64,000 bases of DNA, taken from contig NZ_JACRSN010000002.1 of assembly GCF_014384705.1 (NCBI RefSeq), forward strand, positions 177,362 through 241,361, given 5' to 3'. This DNA is from Yeguia hominis (lineage in GTDB: Bacteria > Bacillota > Clostridia > Oscillospirales > Acutalibacteraceae). Below the pieces are notes generated by a model, which ran no database searches, was not told the origin of the DNA, and worked only from the letters and a program-made list of their open reading frames with translations. The translations under genes and the position numbers were made by a program. Below, piece after piece: positions 8,956 through 16,633 of this stretch. Position 1 is the stretch's first letter. Every line of letters begins with the position of its first letter.

Positions 8956-9429
8956 ATGCAGAAAATCAAGGTGCAGGTCTTGACCGAAGAAGCGTTTGTA
9001 CCTTACGGAACCGTTCTGGCGACAGAGGTTTCCAAAGCGGAACGGAATCCCGGCGTTTCCGACTGGTACGGCAATGTCGCCGTGATGGAAGGAATCGACA
9101 GCGCGGCGTTTAACCTGATGACCGTTTATCCGCGCGAGGCGGTCTGCCGGAAGTTTGAATGCCATCTGAAAACCAAAGAGGCGGTGATTCCGATGGACGG
9201 CAAGGGGATCATCATTCCCCTGGCGCCTCCGGGCGAATTCGACGCCAGCCGGGTCACGGCGTTTTATGTCCCGGGAAACAAGGCGGTTGTCTTTCATCCG
9301 GGTACCTGGCACTTTGCGCCCTATACCTATGAGGATGCCGCGACTTTCATCACGGCCTACCGCAGCAGGACGCCGGAAGATGATGTATATTTTGCGCAGC
9401 TGCCGGAGGATGCCGGTCTGGAGCTGTAA
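8956..9429 (+). CDS. Ureidoglycolate lyase (AllA) family protein
   Basis: A 157-residue cupin-like protein. The AllA family splits ureidoglycolate into glyoxylate and urea in purine (allantoin) catabolism. Visible family features are AFVPYGTVL near the N-terminus, a conserved middle region, and VVFHPGTWHFAPY with the metal or substrate His. The ATG at 8956 follows GGAGG. No other allantoin genes are nearby, so the substrate may differ and I leave the symbol empty. A strong terminator follows, indicating a single-gene transcript. Confidence 0.75.
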   Translation: MQKIKVQVLTEEAFVPYGTVLATEVSKAERNPGVSDWYGNVAVMEGIDSAAFNLMTVYPREAVCRKFECHLKTKEAVIPMDGKGIIIPLAPPGEFDASRVTAFYVPGNKAVVFHPGTWHFAPYTYEDAATFITAYRSRTPEDDVYFAQLPEDAGLEL

Positions 9430-9871
9430 GCAGCTTTTAAAAGATTCTGCACAGGCGGAATCGAAACGAAACCAGAAACGAAAAGCGGAACCCGCCACGC
9501 CGGACAGGCGCAGCGGGTTCCTTTTTTTCGTTTTTATTCTATCCGTTGCTGCGGCTTTCGGCTTTACGGGTTCGCGCGTCCCGAAACCGGAATCCAATGT
9601 TTTGCCGAAGAGTGCGGATATCTCTATTTCGGCTTCGCACGTCCCGAAACGCGCCGGGGCAATTGTGCCGGCGGAAGCCCGCACATGGCGGCCCGCAGAG
9701 CAGCTTTCGCGTCCCTGTGCCGCGCCGCAGAAGCTGCTTCCAAACGGGCGCCGGCTGTGCGAAAAACACGCCGATCGTTGCGGAAACTTCCGCCGAAAGC
9801 GGTTTGCGGGAAATGCCGATTGCGGTTCGGATCGTTTATGCGCCCTTATGCATCGACGCCCGCGGCGCCGG
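9430..9871. other. Intergenic region, terminator only
   Basis: 442 bp between the AllA-like gene and the converging AraC gene. Beyond the terminator at 9487-9528 the sequence looks non-coding, with no recognisable repeat family. Confidence 0.5.
9487..9528 (+). terminator. Terminator of the AllA-like gene
   Basis: GGAACCCGC / GCGGGTTCC stem followed by seven T residues. Confidence 0.9.
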
Positions 9872-10714
9872 TTAATTTGAACCCGGCAAATGCCTTGCCT
9901 GCCGCTCCAAAAGCTGCTTGCGGTAAGCGCCGGGCGTCTGTCCGTAAAACCGCTTGAAAACGGCGTCCATCTGCGTCAGCTCCGTATACCCGGAGGAACA
10001 CGCGATTTCCCGCAGAGAAAGCCGGGCGTCCAGCATCAGCGCTTCCGCGCGCCGGAGCCGCGCCCGCTGGATCCATTCCTGCGGGGAACAGTTTGCGACT
10101 TCGCGGAAAATCCGGAACAGCTGCGACCGGCACAGGCCGACAAAGTCGGCAACCTCCGAGACGCGCACCGGAGAAAAGAGGTTGCCCTCAATATACCAGA
10201 CTGCCTTTTGAAAATAGACCGAGGAGGCAGGCGGCGCTTCGGCTTTTCCGGAAGGATGCAGGGATTCGCCGGTCAGCGCCAGCAGACGCAGCAGTCCGCC
10301 GGAAGCGTTGAGTTCGCCCATCCGCAGCCGGGAAAGCTCCGGGATGAGCTCCTCTAAAATCCGGCGTGCCTTTTGCGGTTCCGAAAGCGTAAAGACAGGA
10401 GCCTCCCGCGAAAATCCGGTTTCGCTCGTCAGCGCGGCCGCGGCGTCTCCGGTATAGCCGATCCAGCCATAATGCCAGGGCGTTTCTTCGGACGCGCGAT
10501 AGGTGGTGACCTCATCCGGAAAGATGAGAAATCCTTGTCCTGCATGGAGCGGATAGGCCTTTCCGTGATAGAAATATGTGCCGCAGCCGGAAAAGATATA
10601 GTGAATCAGATAACAATCCCGCACAAACGGGCCGAATTGGTGTCCGGACGCGCACTTTTCTGTGCCGCACTGCGTCACCCGGAGCGGAAGCACGCCTGCT
10701 AGGGCGGTTTCCAT
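9872..10714 (-). CDS. AraC family transcriptional regulator
   Basis: A 280-residue regulator. The N-terminal half is a cupin-type effector domain (LIHYIFSGCGTYFYHGKAY, then a GQGFLIFPDEVTTY segment). The C-terminal 100 residues form the double helix-turn-helix, with VSEVADFVGLCRSQLFRIF as the first reading helix region and LREIACSSGYTELTQMDAVF then FKRFYGQTPGAYRK as the second. The ligand is probably a sugar, judging from this subfamily. Its target is unclear: neighbours are an AllA-like gene (converging) and amtB-PII on the same strand behind a hairpin. Confidence 0.9.
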   Translation of the reverse strand: METALAGVLPLRVTQCGTEKCASGHQFGPFVRDCYLIHYIFSGCGTYFYHGKAYPLHAGQGFLIFPDEVTTYRASEETPWHYGWIGYTGDAAAALTSETGFSREAPVFTLSEPQKARRILEELIPELSRLRMGELNASGGLLRLLALTGESLHPSGKAEAPPASSVYFQKAVWYIEGNLFSPVRVSEVADFVGLCRSQLFRIFREVANCSPQEWIQRARLRRAEALMLDARLSLREIACSSGYTELTQMDAVFKRFYGQTPGAYRKQLLERQARHLPGSN

Positions 10715-11207
10715 AGAATCACCTCACAATCGTTATAGCATCACGTCTCTTTTATCATTATCAGAATTGCAGAAAAAAGTCAACCGGCAAAAACGTCTTA
10801 AATTGAACCCCCATTCGACGGAGCGGGTCGGCCCGAATGCGTGCCTGCCGTTCGCACATGCACCGGAGCGGCATGCATCAGGTTGGCGGCCGCCGGGTTG
10901 GCCGGTATGGTGCGGCGCAGAATCCGGAATGCCCAGCAGAAGCGGTACGCCGAACCTGCAAAGGGAACCCCTGCGCGCCGCGGCCGCCGGACAGTGGATA
11001 TCGGGGCCGGCGGACATCGAATTAGCGGCCAATGGATCGGCAGCCGCCGAGTCGCCAGCCGCCGGAGCATGCAGCCCGGGCAGTTGAAACCCAATCGGCA
11101 GCCGCAAACCAAACCGAAACAGACGCCGTCGGAAAAGCGGCCGCAGGAATAGTCCCGCAGCCGCTTTCCGGTTTTATGAAAAAATGGGGTAGAGAGGGAA
11201 ACGCAGA
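10715..11207. other. Intergenic region, very GC-rich
   Basis: 493 bp between the AraC gene and amtB. Open frames are compositional. A hairpin lies at 11131-11169. I recognise no gene. Confidence 0.45.
11131..11169 (-). terminator. Hairpin downstream of amtB-PII, probable terminator
   Basis: GGAAAAGCGGC and CGCAGG pair with CCCGCA-like and GCCGCTTTCC arms around a short loop, about 40 bp beyond the amtB stop. The T tract is poor. Confidence 0.45.
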
Positions 11208-12935
11208 TTATTCGACATCCTGCAAGGCGTCATAGCCTTCTTCGCCGGTACGAACTTTGATGACATTTTCCACGTCATAGACGAAGATCTTGCCATCGCC
11301 GATGTGGCCGGTATAGAGAACCTTTTTCGCGGTTTCGATGACCGTGCGGACCGGAACCTTGCAGACGACCATTTCGACCTGGATCTTCGGCAGGAGGTTG
11401 AAGTCGACCTCAACGCCGCGGTAATATTCGGTTTTGCCCTTCTGTACGCCGCAACCGAGGACGTTCGTGACCGTCATGCCGGTGATGCCGATGTCGTTCA
11501 TGGCATTCTTGAGGGAATCAAACATTCTCTGGTTGCAGATGATTTCGACCTTTGTCATCTTGACGTCGGATGCCGGAGCCTTTGTTTCGTCGGTTACCAG
11601 CTGTACCGGAACGGCTGCGTCGACCGGAACGGCCGTTTCTACCGCAGCGTGCGCCGTGATGGCCGCTGCTTCCGGATTGCCGTCATAGAGGTGTTCTACC
11701 GTCGGGGTAAAGTCCGCATATGCGCTGACCAAGCCGTGTTCTGTTACATCGAGGCCCAGGATCTCTTCTTCTCTCGAAGCGCGCAGGCCGACAAACTTCT
11801 TCAAAAGCAGAAATACAACGGTCATTGTAATTGCGACCCAAGCGATGACCGAAGCAACGCCGAGAATCTGTACGCCGAGGAAGTGGAAGCCGCCGCCGTT
11901 TACCAGACCGATATCATTTGCAAAGACGCCGGTGAGGATCGTACCGGTTGCGCCGCATACGCCGTGCACGCTGATTGCGCCGACCGGGTCGTCGATTTTT
12001 GCGACCTTATCAAAGAATTCCACTGCAAAGACGATCAGGACGCCGGCGATGAGGCCGATAACAGCTGCTGCCCAGGGTTCGACCATATCGCAGCCCGCCG
12101 TGATGGCGACCAGACCGGCCAGAGAGCCGTTGAGCGTCATGGAGACATCCGGCTTCTTGTAGCGGATCCAGGTTGTGATGAGGGTTGCGCAGGTTGCGAC
12201 TGCTGCCGCGAGGTTCGTGGTGACAAATACCTTGCTGGCGAGGATATCGTTTCCGTTTGTCATGGAGACTGTGGAACCGCCGTTAAATCCGAACCAGCAG
12301 AACCAGAGGATAAATACGCCGAGTGCGCCGAGGGTCAGGCTGTGACCGGGAATTGCGCGGGGCTTGCCGTCTTTGCCGTACTTGCCGATGCGCGGTCCGA
12401 GGATCTTTGCGCCGACGAGCGAAGCGACGCCGCCGACCATGTGAACAGCCGTAGAACCTGCGAAATCATGGAATCCGAGCGAAGCGAGCCAGCCGCCGCC
12501 CCAGATCCAGTGTCCGGAGACCGGATAGATAAACGCGCTGATGACAGCAGAATAAATGAGGTAAGATTTAAACTTCGTCCGCTCTGCCATTGCGCCGGAG
12601 ACGATCGTCGCTGCAGTTGCGCAGAAGACCGTCTGGAAAATCAACGTGGTGTAATCGCCGCCGTTGCTGGTGAAGAAATCCCAGCCGCCGACGAGTGCGC
12701 CGGAACCGGCAAACATGATGCCGAACCCGATAAACCAGAAGATCGGGGTGCCGATAGAAAAATCCATCAGGTTTTTCATGATGATGTTACCGGCGTTTTT
12801 CGCTCTCGTGAAGCCGGTTTCCACCATGGCAAAGCCTGCCTGCATGAAGAAAACCAGCGCCGCGCCGACGAGTGTCCACATGATGTCCACGTTATCGACG
12901 GTTGCAAAGACTTCTCGTAATGCATCCATATCCAT
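11208..12935 (-). CDS. Ammonium transporter fused to a PII signalling domain (AmtB-GlnB)
   Basis: A 575-residue fusion. Residues 1 to about 410 are an Amt/Rh channel with eleven predicted helices, including GAMAERTKFKSYLIYS, the pore Asp/His segment DFAGSTAVHMVGG and the second pore His in ISVHGVCGATGT. After a linker of about 45 residues rich in Ala, Pro, Val and Thr, residues about 460-575 form a full PII domain. It has VEIICNQRMFDSLKNAM, a T-loop with KTEYYRGVEV (uridylylatable-type Tyr near residue 505) and the C-loop region. PII normally plugs AmtB from the cytoplasm according to ATP/ADP and 2-oxoglutarate; here the regulator is tethered. AGGAGG precedes the ATG. The gene lies downstream of glnN, separated by a terminator with a competing hexaloop hairpin. 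Confidence 0.95.
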   Translation of the reverse strand: MDMDALREVFATVDNVDIMWTLVGAALVFFMQAGFAMVETGFTRAKNAGNIIMKNLMDFSIGTPIFWFIGFGIMFAGSGALVGGWDFFTSNGGDYTTLIFQTVFCATAATIVSGAMAERTKFKSYLIYSAVISAFIYPVSGHWIWGGGWLASLGFHDFAGSTAVHMVGGVASLVGAKILGPRIGKYGKDGKPRAIPGHSLTLGALGVFILWFCWFGFNGGSTVSMTNGNDILASKVFVTTNLAAAVATCATLITTWIRYKKPDVSMTLNGSLAGLVAITAGCDMVEPWAAAVIGLIAGVLIVFAVEFFDKVAKIDDPVGAISVHGVCGATGTILTGVFANDIGLVNGGGFHFLGVQILGVASVIAWVAITMTVVFLLLKKFVGLRASREEEILGLDVTEHGLVSAYADFTPTVEHLYDGNPEAAAITAHAAVETAVPVDAAVPVQLVTDETKAPASDVKMTKVEIICNQRMFDSLKNAMNDIGITGMTVTNVLGCGVQKGKTEYYRGVEVDFNLLPKIQVEMVVCKVPVRTVIETAKKVLYTGHIGDGKIFVYDVENVIKVRTGEEGYDALQDVE

Positions 12936-12968
12936 TGTTGTTTCCTCCTTTTAAATCCTTTATGCTGT

Positions 12969-13032
12969 AAAAAAGGCGCGTTGGGAGCCCGGCACTTGTT
13001 TTGCCGGGCTGCCCAACACGCCTTTGTGTTGG
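12969..13032 (-). promoter_or_regulatory. Hexaloop hairpin overlapping a terminator between glnN and amtB-PII
   Basis: On the minus strand a 7-bp stem CCAACAC / GTGTTGG closes the hexaloop AAAGGC (13013-13032). Its loop and 3' arm are also the 5' arm of a long terminator stem that ends in six T residues (12969-13025). The two folds exclude each other. I see no promoter between glnN and amtB, so amtB expression should need read-through here. The A1/G4 hexaloop fits ANTAR target RNAs; regulation by the ANTAR protein at 24273 is inference. Confidence 0.75.
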
Positions 13033-13050
13033 AAAACTGGGAATAAACGG

Positions 13051-15144
13051 TTAGATTCGGAAGAGCAGGTCGCCGTAGGTCGGGAACGGCCAGGCTTCCT
13101 CTGCTGTGTTGACTTCGAGTTCGTCGACCACCGCGCGCAGCTCCTGCATGGCAGTAAAGACGGAATCGTGATAATACCGCGCGGTTGCGAGCGCGCCGCC
13201 GCCGCAGTTCTTAACGCCGAGCAGAATATCGTCGAGCGCACAGAGCTTTTTGTACATGGAACTCGAAAGCGAAGAGAGCTTTTCAATGAGCGACGTTTCC
13301 ATATCGCACGGCACGCTGCCGCAGGCCGCCCGTTTGGCGTTGACCTCTTCTGCAAGAGACGCGATGTACTTCGAGACCGCCGGGATGATATCCTTCTTGA
13401 CCATATCGACCATGGTCAGCGCCTCGATGTTGAGCACCTTGCCGTAGGTTTCGAGCAGGATCTCATAACGGGAACGCACTTCCGTTTCGGTAAAGATCTT
13501 ATGATCGGTAAAGACCTTGATGTTTTTCTCGCTGATGAAGGCCGGCAGCGCGTCAACCGTGGATTTAAGGTTGAGCAAGCCGCGTTTTTCGGCCTCTTTC
13601 GGCCATTCGGCGGAATACCCGTCGCCGTTGAAGATGATGCGCTTGTGTTCTTTGATGGTCTTTTTGATGAGCGTATTCAGTGCCGACTTAAAGTCGTCCG
13701 CTTTTTCAAGAACATCGGCGAACTGCTTGAGTTCTTCGGCGACGATCGTGTTGAGCACGATGTTCGGGCCGGCGATGGAAAGCGTGGAACCGAGCATCCG
13801 GAATTCGAATTTGTTGCCTGTAAAGGCGAAGGGGGAAGTCCGGTTGCGGTCGGTGGTGTCTTTCGGAAAATGCGGGAGGACATGGACGCCAATCTCCATT
13901 TCAGAACGTCCGCATCCGTTGTAGGCTGTTCCGTTCTCGATGGAATCGAGGATCGCAGTCAGCTCGTCGCCAAGGAACATCGAAACGATGGCCGGGGGTG
14001 CCTCGTTTGCGCCGAGACGATGGTCATTGCCTGCGCTTGCGACGGATACGCGGAGAAGATCCTGGTATTCGTCGACCGCCTTGATGACCGCAGAGAGGAA
14101 CAGAAGGAATTGCGCGTTCTCATACGGGGATTTGCCGGGTTCCAGAAGGTTGACGCCCGTGTCCGTGGAAATGGACCAGTTGTTGTGTTTCCCGCTTCCG
14201 TTAACGCCTGCAAAAGGTTTCTCATGAAGCAGACACACGAGACCGTGTTTTAAGGCCACATTTTTCATGGTTTCCATGGTCAGCTGGTTGTGGTCGGTTG
14301 CGATGTTGGTCGTCGTGAATATCGGGGCAAGCTCATGCTGAGCAGGCGCTACTTCGTTATGCTTGGTTTTGGCGAGGATGCCAAGCTTCCAGAGCTCTTC
14401 GTCGAGATCCTTCATATAGGCCGCAATGCGTGGCTTGATGGCGCCGAAATAGTGGTCCTCAAGCTCCTGGCCTTTCGGGGGACGTGCGCCGAACAGGGTG
14501 CGTCCGCAGAAGAGCAGGTCTTTTCGTTCATCGTAAAGCTTTTTATCTACAAGGAAGTATTCCTGCTCCGGGCCGACGGTTGTGACCACGCGCTTGGCGG
14601 TGGTGTTGCCGAAGAGTCGCAGAATCCGCAGCGCCTCGTCGCTGATGGCTTCCATGGAACGGAGAAGCGGCGTCTTTTTGTCGAGCGCCTCTCCGCTGTA
14701 GGAGCAGAATACGGTCGGAATGCAAAGGGTGCCGTCTTTGAGGAATGCATAGGAGGTCGGATCCCAGGCGGTGTAGCCTCTTGCTTCAAAGGTTGCACGC
14801 AGGCCGCCGGAGGGGAAGCTCGAAGCATCCGGTTCTCCTTTAATCAGTTCCTTGCCGGAGAAATCCATGATGACCTTTCCGTCTTTTTGCGGAGAAATGA
14901 AGCTGTCGTGCTTTTCTGCCGTGATGCCGGTCATCGGTTGGAACCAGTGGGTGAAATGGGTGGCGCCTTTTTCAATGGCCCAGTCCTTCATGGCGTTTGC
15001 AACAACATTGGCGACCGTGATATCCAGGTCCCTGCCGTCTGCAATGGTTTTGCGCAGGGATTTGTAGACGTCTTTCGGTAGTTTGTCGCGCATAACATCG
15101 TCGTTGAAAACCATGCTGCCGAATAACTCAGGGACTTTACTCAT
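13051..15144 (-). CDS. glnN: Glutamine synthetase, type III
   Basis: ATP-dependent synthesis of glutamine from glutamate and ammonia, the main ammonium-assimilation step. The 697-residue protein matches type III (GlnN) in length and in the N-terminal segment THFTHWFQPMTGITAEKHDS. Catalytic segments are intact: GPEQEYFLVD, KHNEVAPAQHELAPIF and the NGSGKHNNWSI loop with its His. This contrasts with the degenerate homologue at 23029. The ATG at 15144 follows AAAGGAAG. It is transcribed leftward from a consensus promoter and a short leader with an attenuator, and amtB-PII lies downstream. Confidence 0.97.
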   Translation of the reverse strand: MSKVPELFGSMVFNDDVMRDKLPKDVYKSLRKTIADGRDLDITVANVVANAMKDWAIEKGATHFTHWFQPMTGITAEKHDSFISPQKDGKVIMDFSGKELIKGEPDASSFPSGGLRATFEARGYTAWDPTSYAFLKDGTLCIPTVFCSYSGEALDKKTPLLRSMEAISDEALRILRLFGNTTAKRVVTTVGPEQEYFLVDKKLYDERKDLLFCGRTLFGARPPKGQELEDHYFGAIKPRIAAYMKDLDEELWKLGILAKTKHNEVAPAQHELAPIFTTTNIATDHNQLTMETMKNVALKHGLVCLLHEKPFAGVNGSGKHNNWSISTDTGVNLLEPGKSPYENAQFLLFLSAVIKAVDEYQDLLRVSVASAGNDHRLGANEAPPAIVSMFLGDELTAILDSIENGTAYNGCGRSEMEIGVHVLPHFPKDTTDRNRTSPFAFTGNKFEFRMLGSTLSIAGPNIVLNTIVAEELKQFADVLEKADDFKSALNTLIKKTIKEHKRIIFNGDGYSAEWPKEAEKRGLLNLKSTVDALPAFISEKNIKVFTDHKIFTETEVRSRYEILLETYGKVLNIEALTMVDMVKKDIIPAVSKYIASLAEEVNAKRAACGSVPCDMETSLIEKLSSLSSSMYKKLCALDDILLGVKNCGGGALATARYYHDSVFTAMQELRAVVDELEVNTAEEAWPFPTYGDLLFRI

Positions 15145-15194
15145 AAGAAACGCTTCCTTTCATTTGGTGTGCTTTTTTTAAATCAAATTCAAAC

Positions 15195-15240
15195 AAAAAA
15201 AGCGCCGTGAGCGGTTCTTCGCTCACAGCGCCTTTGCTGT
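15195..15240 (-). promoter_or_regulatory. Hexaloop hairpin overlapping a terminator in the glnN leader
   Basis: On the minus strand, starting about 10 nt after the -10 box, a 5-bp stem ACAGC / GCTGT closes the hexaloop AAAGGC (15225-15240). The same bases form the 5' arm of a stem of about 16 bp (15195-15235) with loop AAGAAC, followed by seven T residues. Terminator and hexaloop hairpin exclude each other, as expected of an antitermination switch. Most transcripts would stop about 45 nt in unless the first hairpin is stabilised. Confidence 0.8.
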
Positions 15241-15249
15241 ACTGTCGCT

Positions 15250-15278
15250 ATTATAGGCCGATCTGTTTTCGCTGTCAA
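15250..15278 (-). promoter_or_regulatory. Promoter of glnN
   Basis: Perfect consensus on the minus strand: TTGACA, 17-bp spacer, TATAAT. Such a strong promoter immediately ahead of an intrinsic terminator suggests control after initiation. Confidence 0.93.
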
Positions 15279-15409
15279 TACTTTTTTGGAAAAAATTTTA
15301 AAATGCAGGAAATTCTGGAGTTTCGTGCAAAACTGCAATTTGAATTCCTAAAATAAACTGTTTAAAACGCCAAAAGTGAAGGTTTTTGTATTTTTGCTTG
15401 CAAAACATA

Positions 15410-15438
15410 TTGACTTTTGTGCGGGTTCTTTCTATACT
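15410..15438 (+). promoter_or_regulatory. Promoter of the glutamate synthase operon
   Basis: TTGACT, 17-bp spacer, TATACT. It diverges from the glnN promoter, with about 130 bp between the two -35 boxes. Confidence 0.88.
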
Positions 15439-15443
15439 AAAGA

Positions 15444-15507
15444 CAGACAAAGACGTCTGATGATGGATCCCGGAATTGGTGCCGGAGACCGGGTCAGACG
15501 CCTTTTT
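15444..15507 (+). promoter_or_regulatory. Hexaloop hairpin overlapping a terminator in the glutamate synthase leader
   Basis: Just downstream of the -10 box a 5-bp stem CAGAC / GTCTG closes the hexaloop AAAGAC (15444-15459). Its 3' arm is reused in the terminator stem CGTCTGA / TCAGACG (15454-15460 with 15494-15500), which encloses a second stem CCCGG / CCGGG and ends in TTTTTG. This is the same arrangement as at glnN and amtB, on the opposite strand and with a different stem sequence, so structure rather than sequence is conserved. Confidence 0.75.
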
Positions 15508-15535
15508 GTTTTGTGAAATAGAAAGGATGGGCACG

Positions 15536-16633
15536 ATGTTAAAAGAAGGCTTTGGAGGGAACAGGATACCGGCGGGCTGTGCGATATCAGGCATATTTTC
15601 AAGAAGCGGAAAACGGATCGGCGGAGAGAAGATCGTCGATTCCATTGCGCTGATGCATGAGCGCTCCAACGGCCTTGGCGGCGGATTTGCAGGCTACGGA
15701 ATCTATCCCGAATATAAAGATCTCTATGCGTTTCATGTATTTTATGATCACCCGAAAGCCAAAGAAGAATGCGAACAGTTTTTGGAGCGGCATTTCGACG
15801 TGGTAAACCTTTCCAAGATTCCCACGCGAAAGACGCCGAAGATTACCGACGAGCCGCTGATCTGGCGGTACTTTGTCAATCCCTTGCCGACGAAACTCGC
15901 CGAAAGCCAGCTCGATCCCGACGAATTTGTCGCGCGCAGCGTCATTAAGGTCAATACGCACATTGACGGCGCGTACATTTTCTCCAGCGGAAAAAACATG
16001 GGCGTCTTTAAGGCGGTCGGCTATCCGGAGGATGTCGGCGAATTTTACCGGCTGGAAGAATATGCGGGATACTGCTGGACGGCGCACGGGCGCTATCCGA
16101 CAAACACGCCCGGCTGGTGGGGCGGCGCGCATCCGTTTGCGCTCCTCGATTTTTCGATCGTCCACAACGGCGAGATCTCTTCTTACGATGCAAACCGCCG
16201 GGTGATTGAGATGTACGGCTATCAGTGTACGCTTCTGACGGATACCGAAGTCATTACCTATATGATGGACTACCTGATCCGCCGCAAGGGCCTTTCCTTA
16301 AAAGAAGCGTCGAATGTCATTGCGGCGCCGTTCTGGTCCACGATCGGCAAAAAGGATCCGGAGGAACGCGAACGCCTGACGTATCTGCGCAATGCGTTTT
16401 CCGGCATGCTGATTACCGGGCCGTTTTCGATCCTTTTCGGATTTACCGGCGGCATTATGGCGCTCAACGACCGCCTCAAGCTGCGCAGCATGGTGGTCGG
16501 GGAAAAGGACGATATGGTCTATATCGCGAGTGAGGAATCCGCCATCCGAATCATTGAGCCGGATCTCGATAAGATCTGGGCGCCCGGCGGCGGAGAGCCG
16601 GTCATTTATACGTTAGATAGGGGGCAAGCATAA
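15536..16633 (+). CDS. Glutamate synthase, glutamine amidotransferase (GltB N-terminal type) subunit
   Basis: Class II glutaminase subunit of an archaeal-type split glutamate synthase, 365 residues. The Ntn nucleophile is the Cys at about residue 15 (IPAGCAISGIF), implying removal of a 14-residue propeptide. WTAHGRYPTNTPGWWGGAHPF and SIVHNGEISSYDANRR are the glutamine-binding segments of this family. The ATG at 15536 follows AAAGGA. It overlaps the next gene (TAATG). Ammonia released here should pass to the FMN subunit to aminate 2-oxoglutarate. Confidence 0.93.
   Translation: MLKEGFGGNRIPAGCAISGIFSRSGKRIGGEKIVDSIALMHERSNGLGGGFAGYGIYPEYKDLYAFHVFYDHPKAKEECEQFLERHFDVVNLSKIPTRKTPKITDEPLIWRYFVNPLPTKLAESQLDPDEFVARSVIKVNTHIDGAYIFSSGKNMGVFKAVGYPEDVGEFYRLEEYAGYCWTAHGRYPTNTPGWWGGAHPFALLDFSIVHNGEISSYDANRRVIEMYGYQCTLLTDTEVITYMMDYLIRRKGLSLKEASNVIAAPFWSTIGKKDPEERERLTYLRNAFSGMLITGPFSILFGFTGGIMALNDRLKLRSMVVGEKDDMVYIASEESAIRIIEPDLDKIWAPGGGEPVIYTLDRGQA

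Noticed and set aside
8734..9684. N-terminal extension of the UPF0316 protein up to 9684
   Set aside because: It would overlap the AllA-like gene on the other strand entirely and adds no recognisable domain. An ATG with ribosome site exists at 8733.
15195..15240. Glutamine riboswitch upstream of glnN
   Set aside because: The leader is only about 45 nt to the terminator and lacks the conserved glnA-motif core. The hexaloop plus terminator explains it better.
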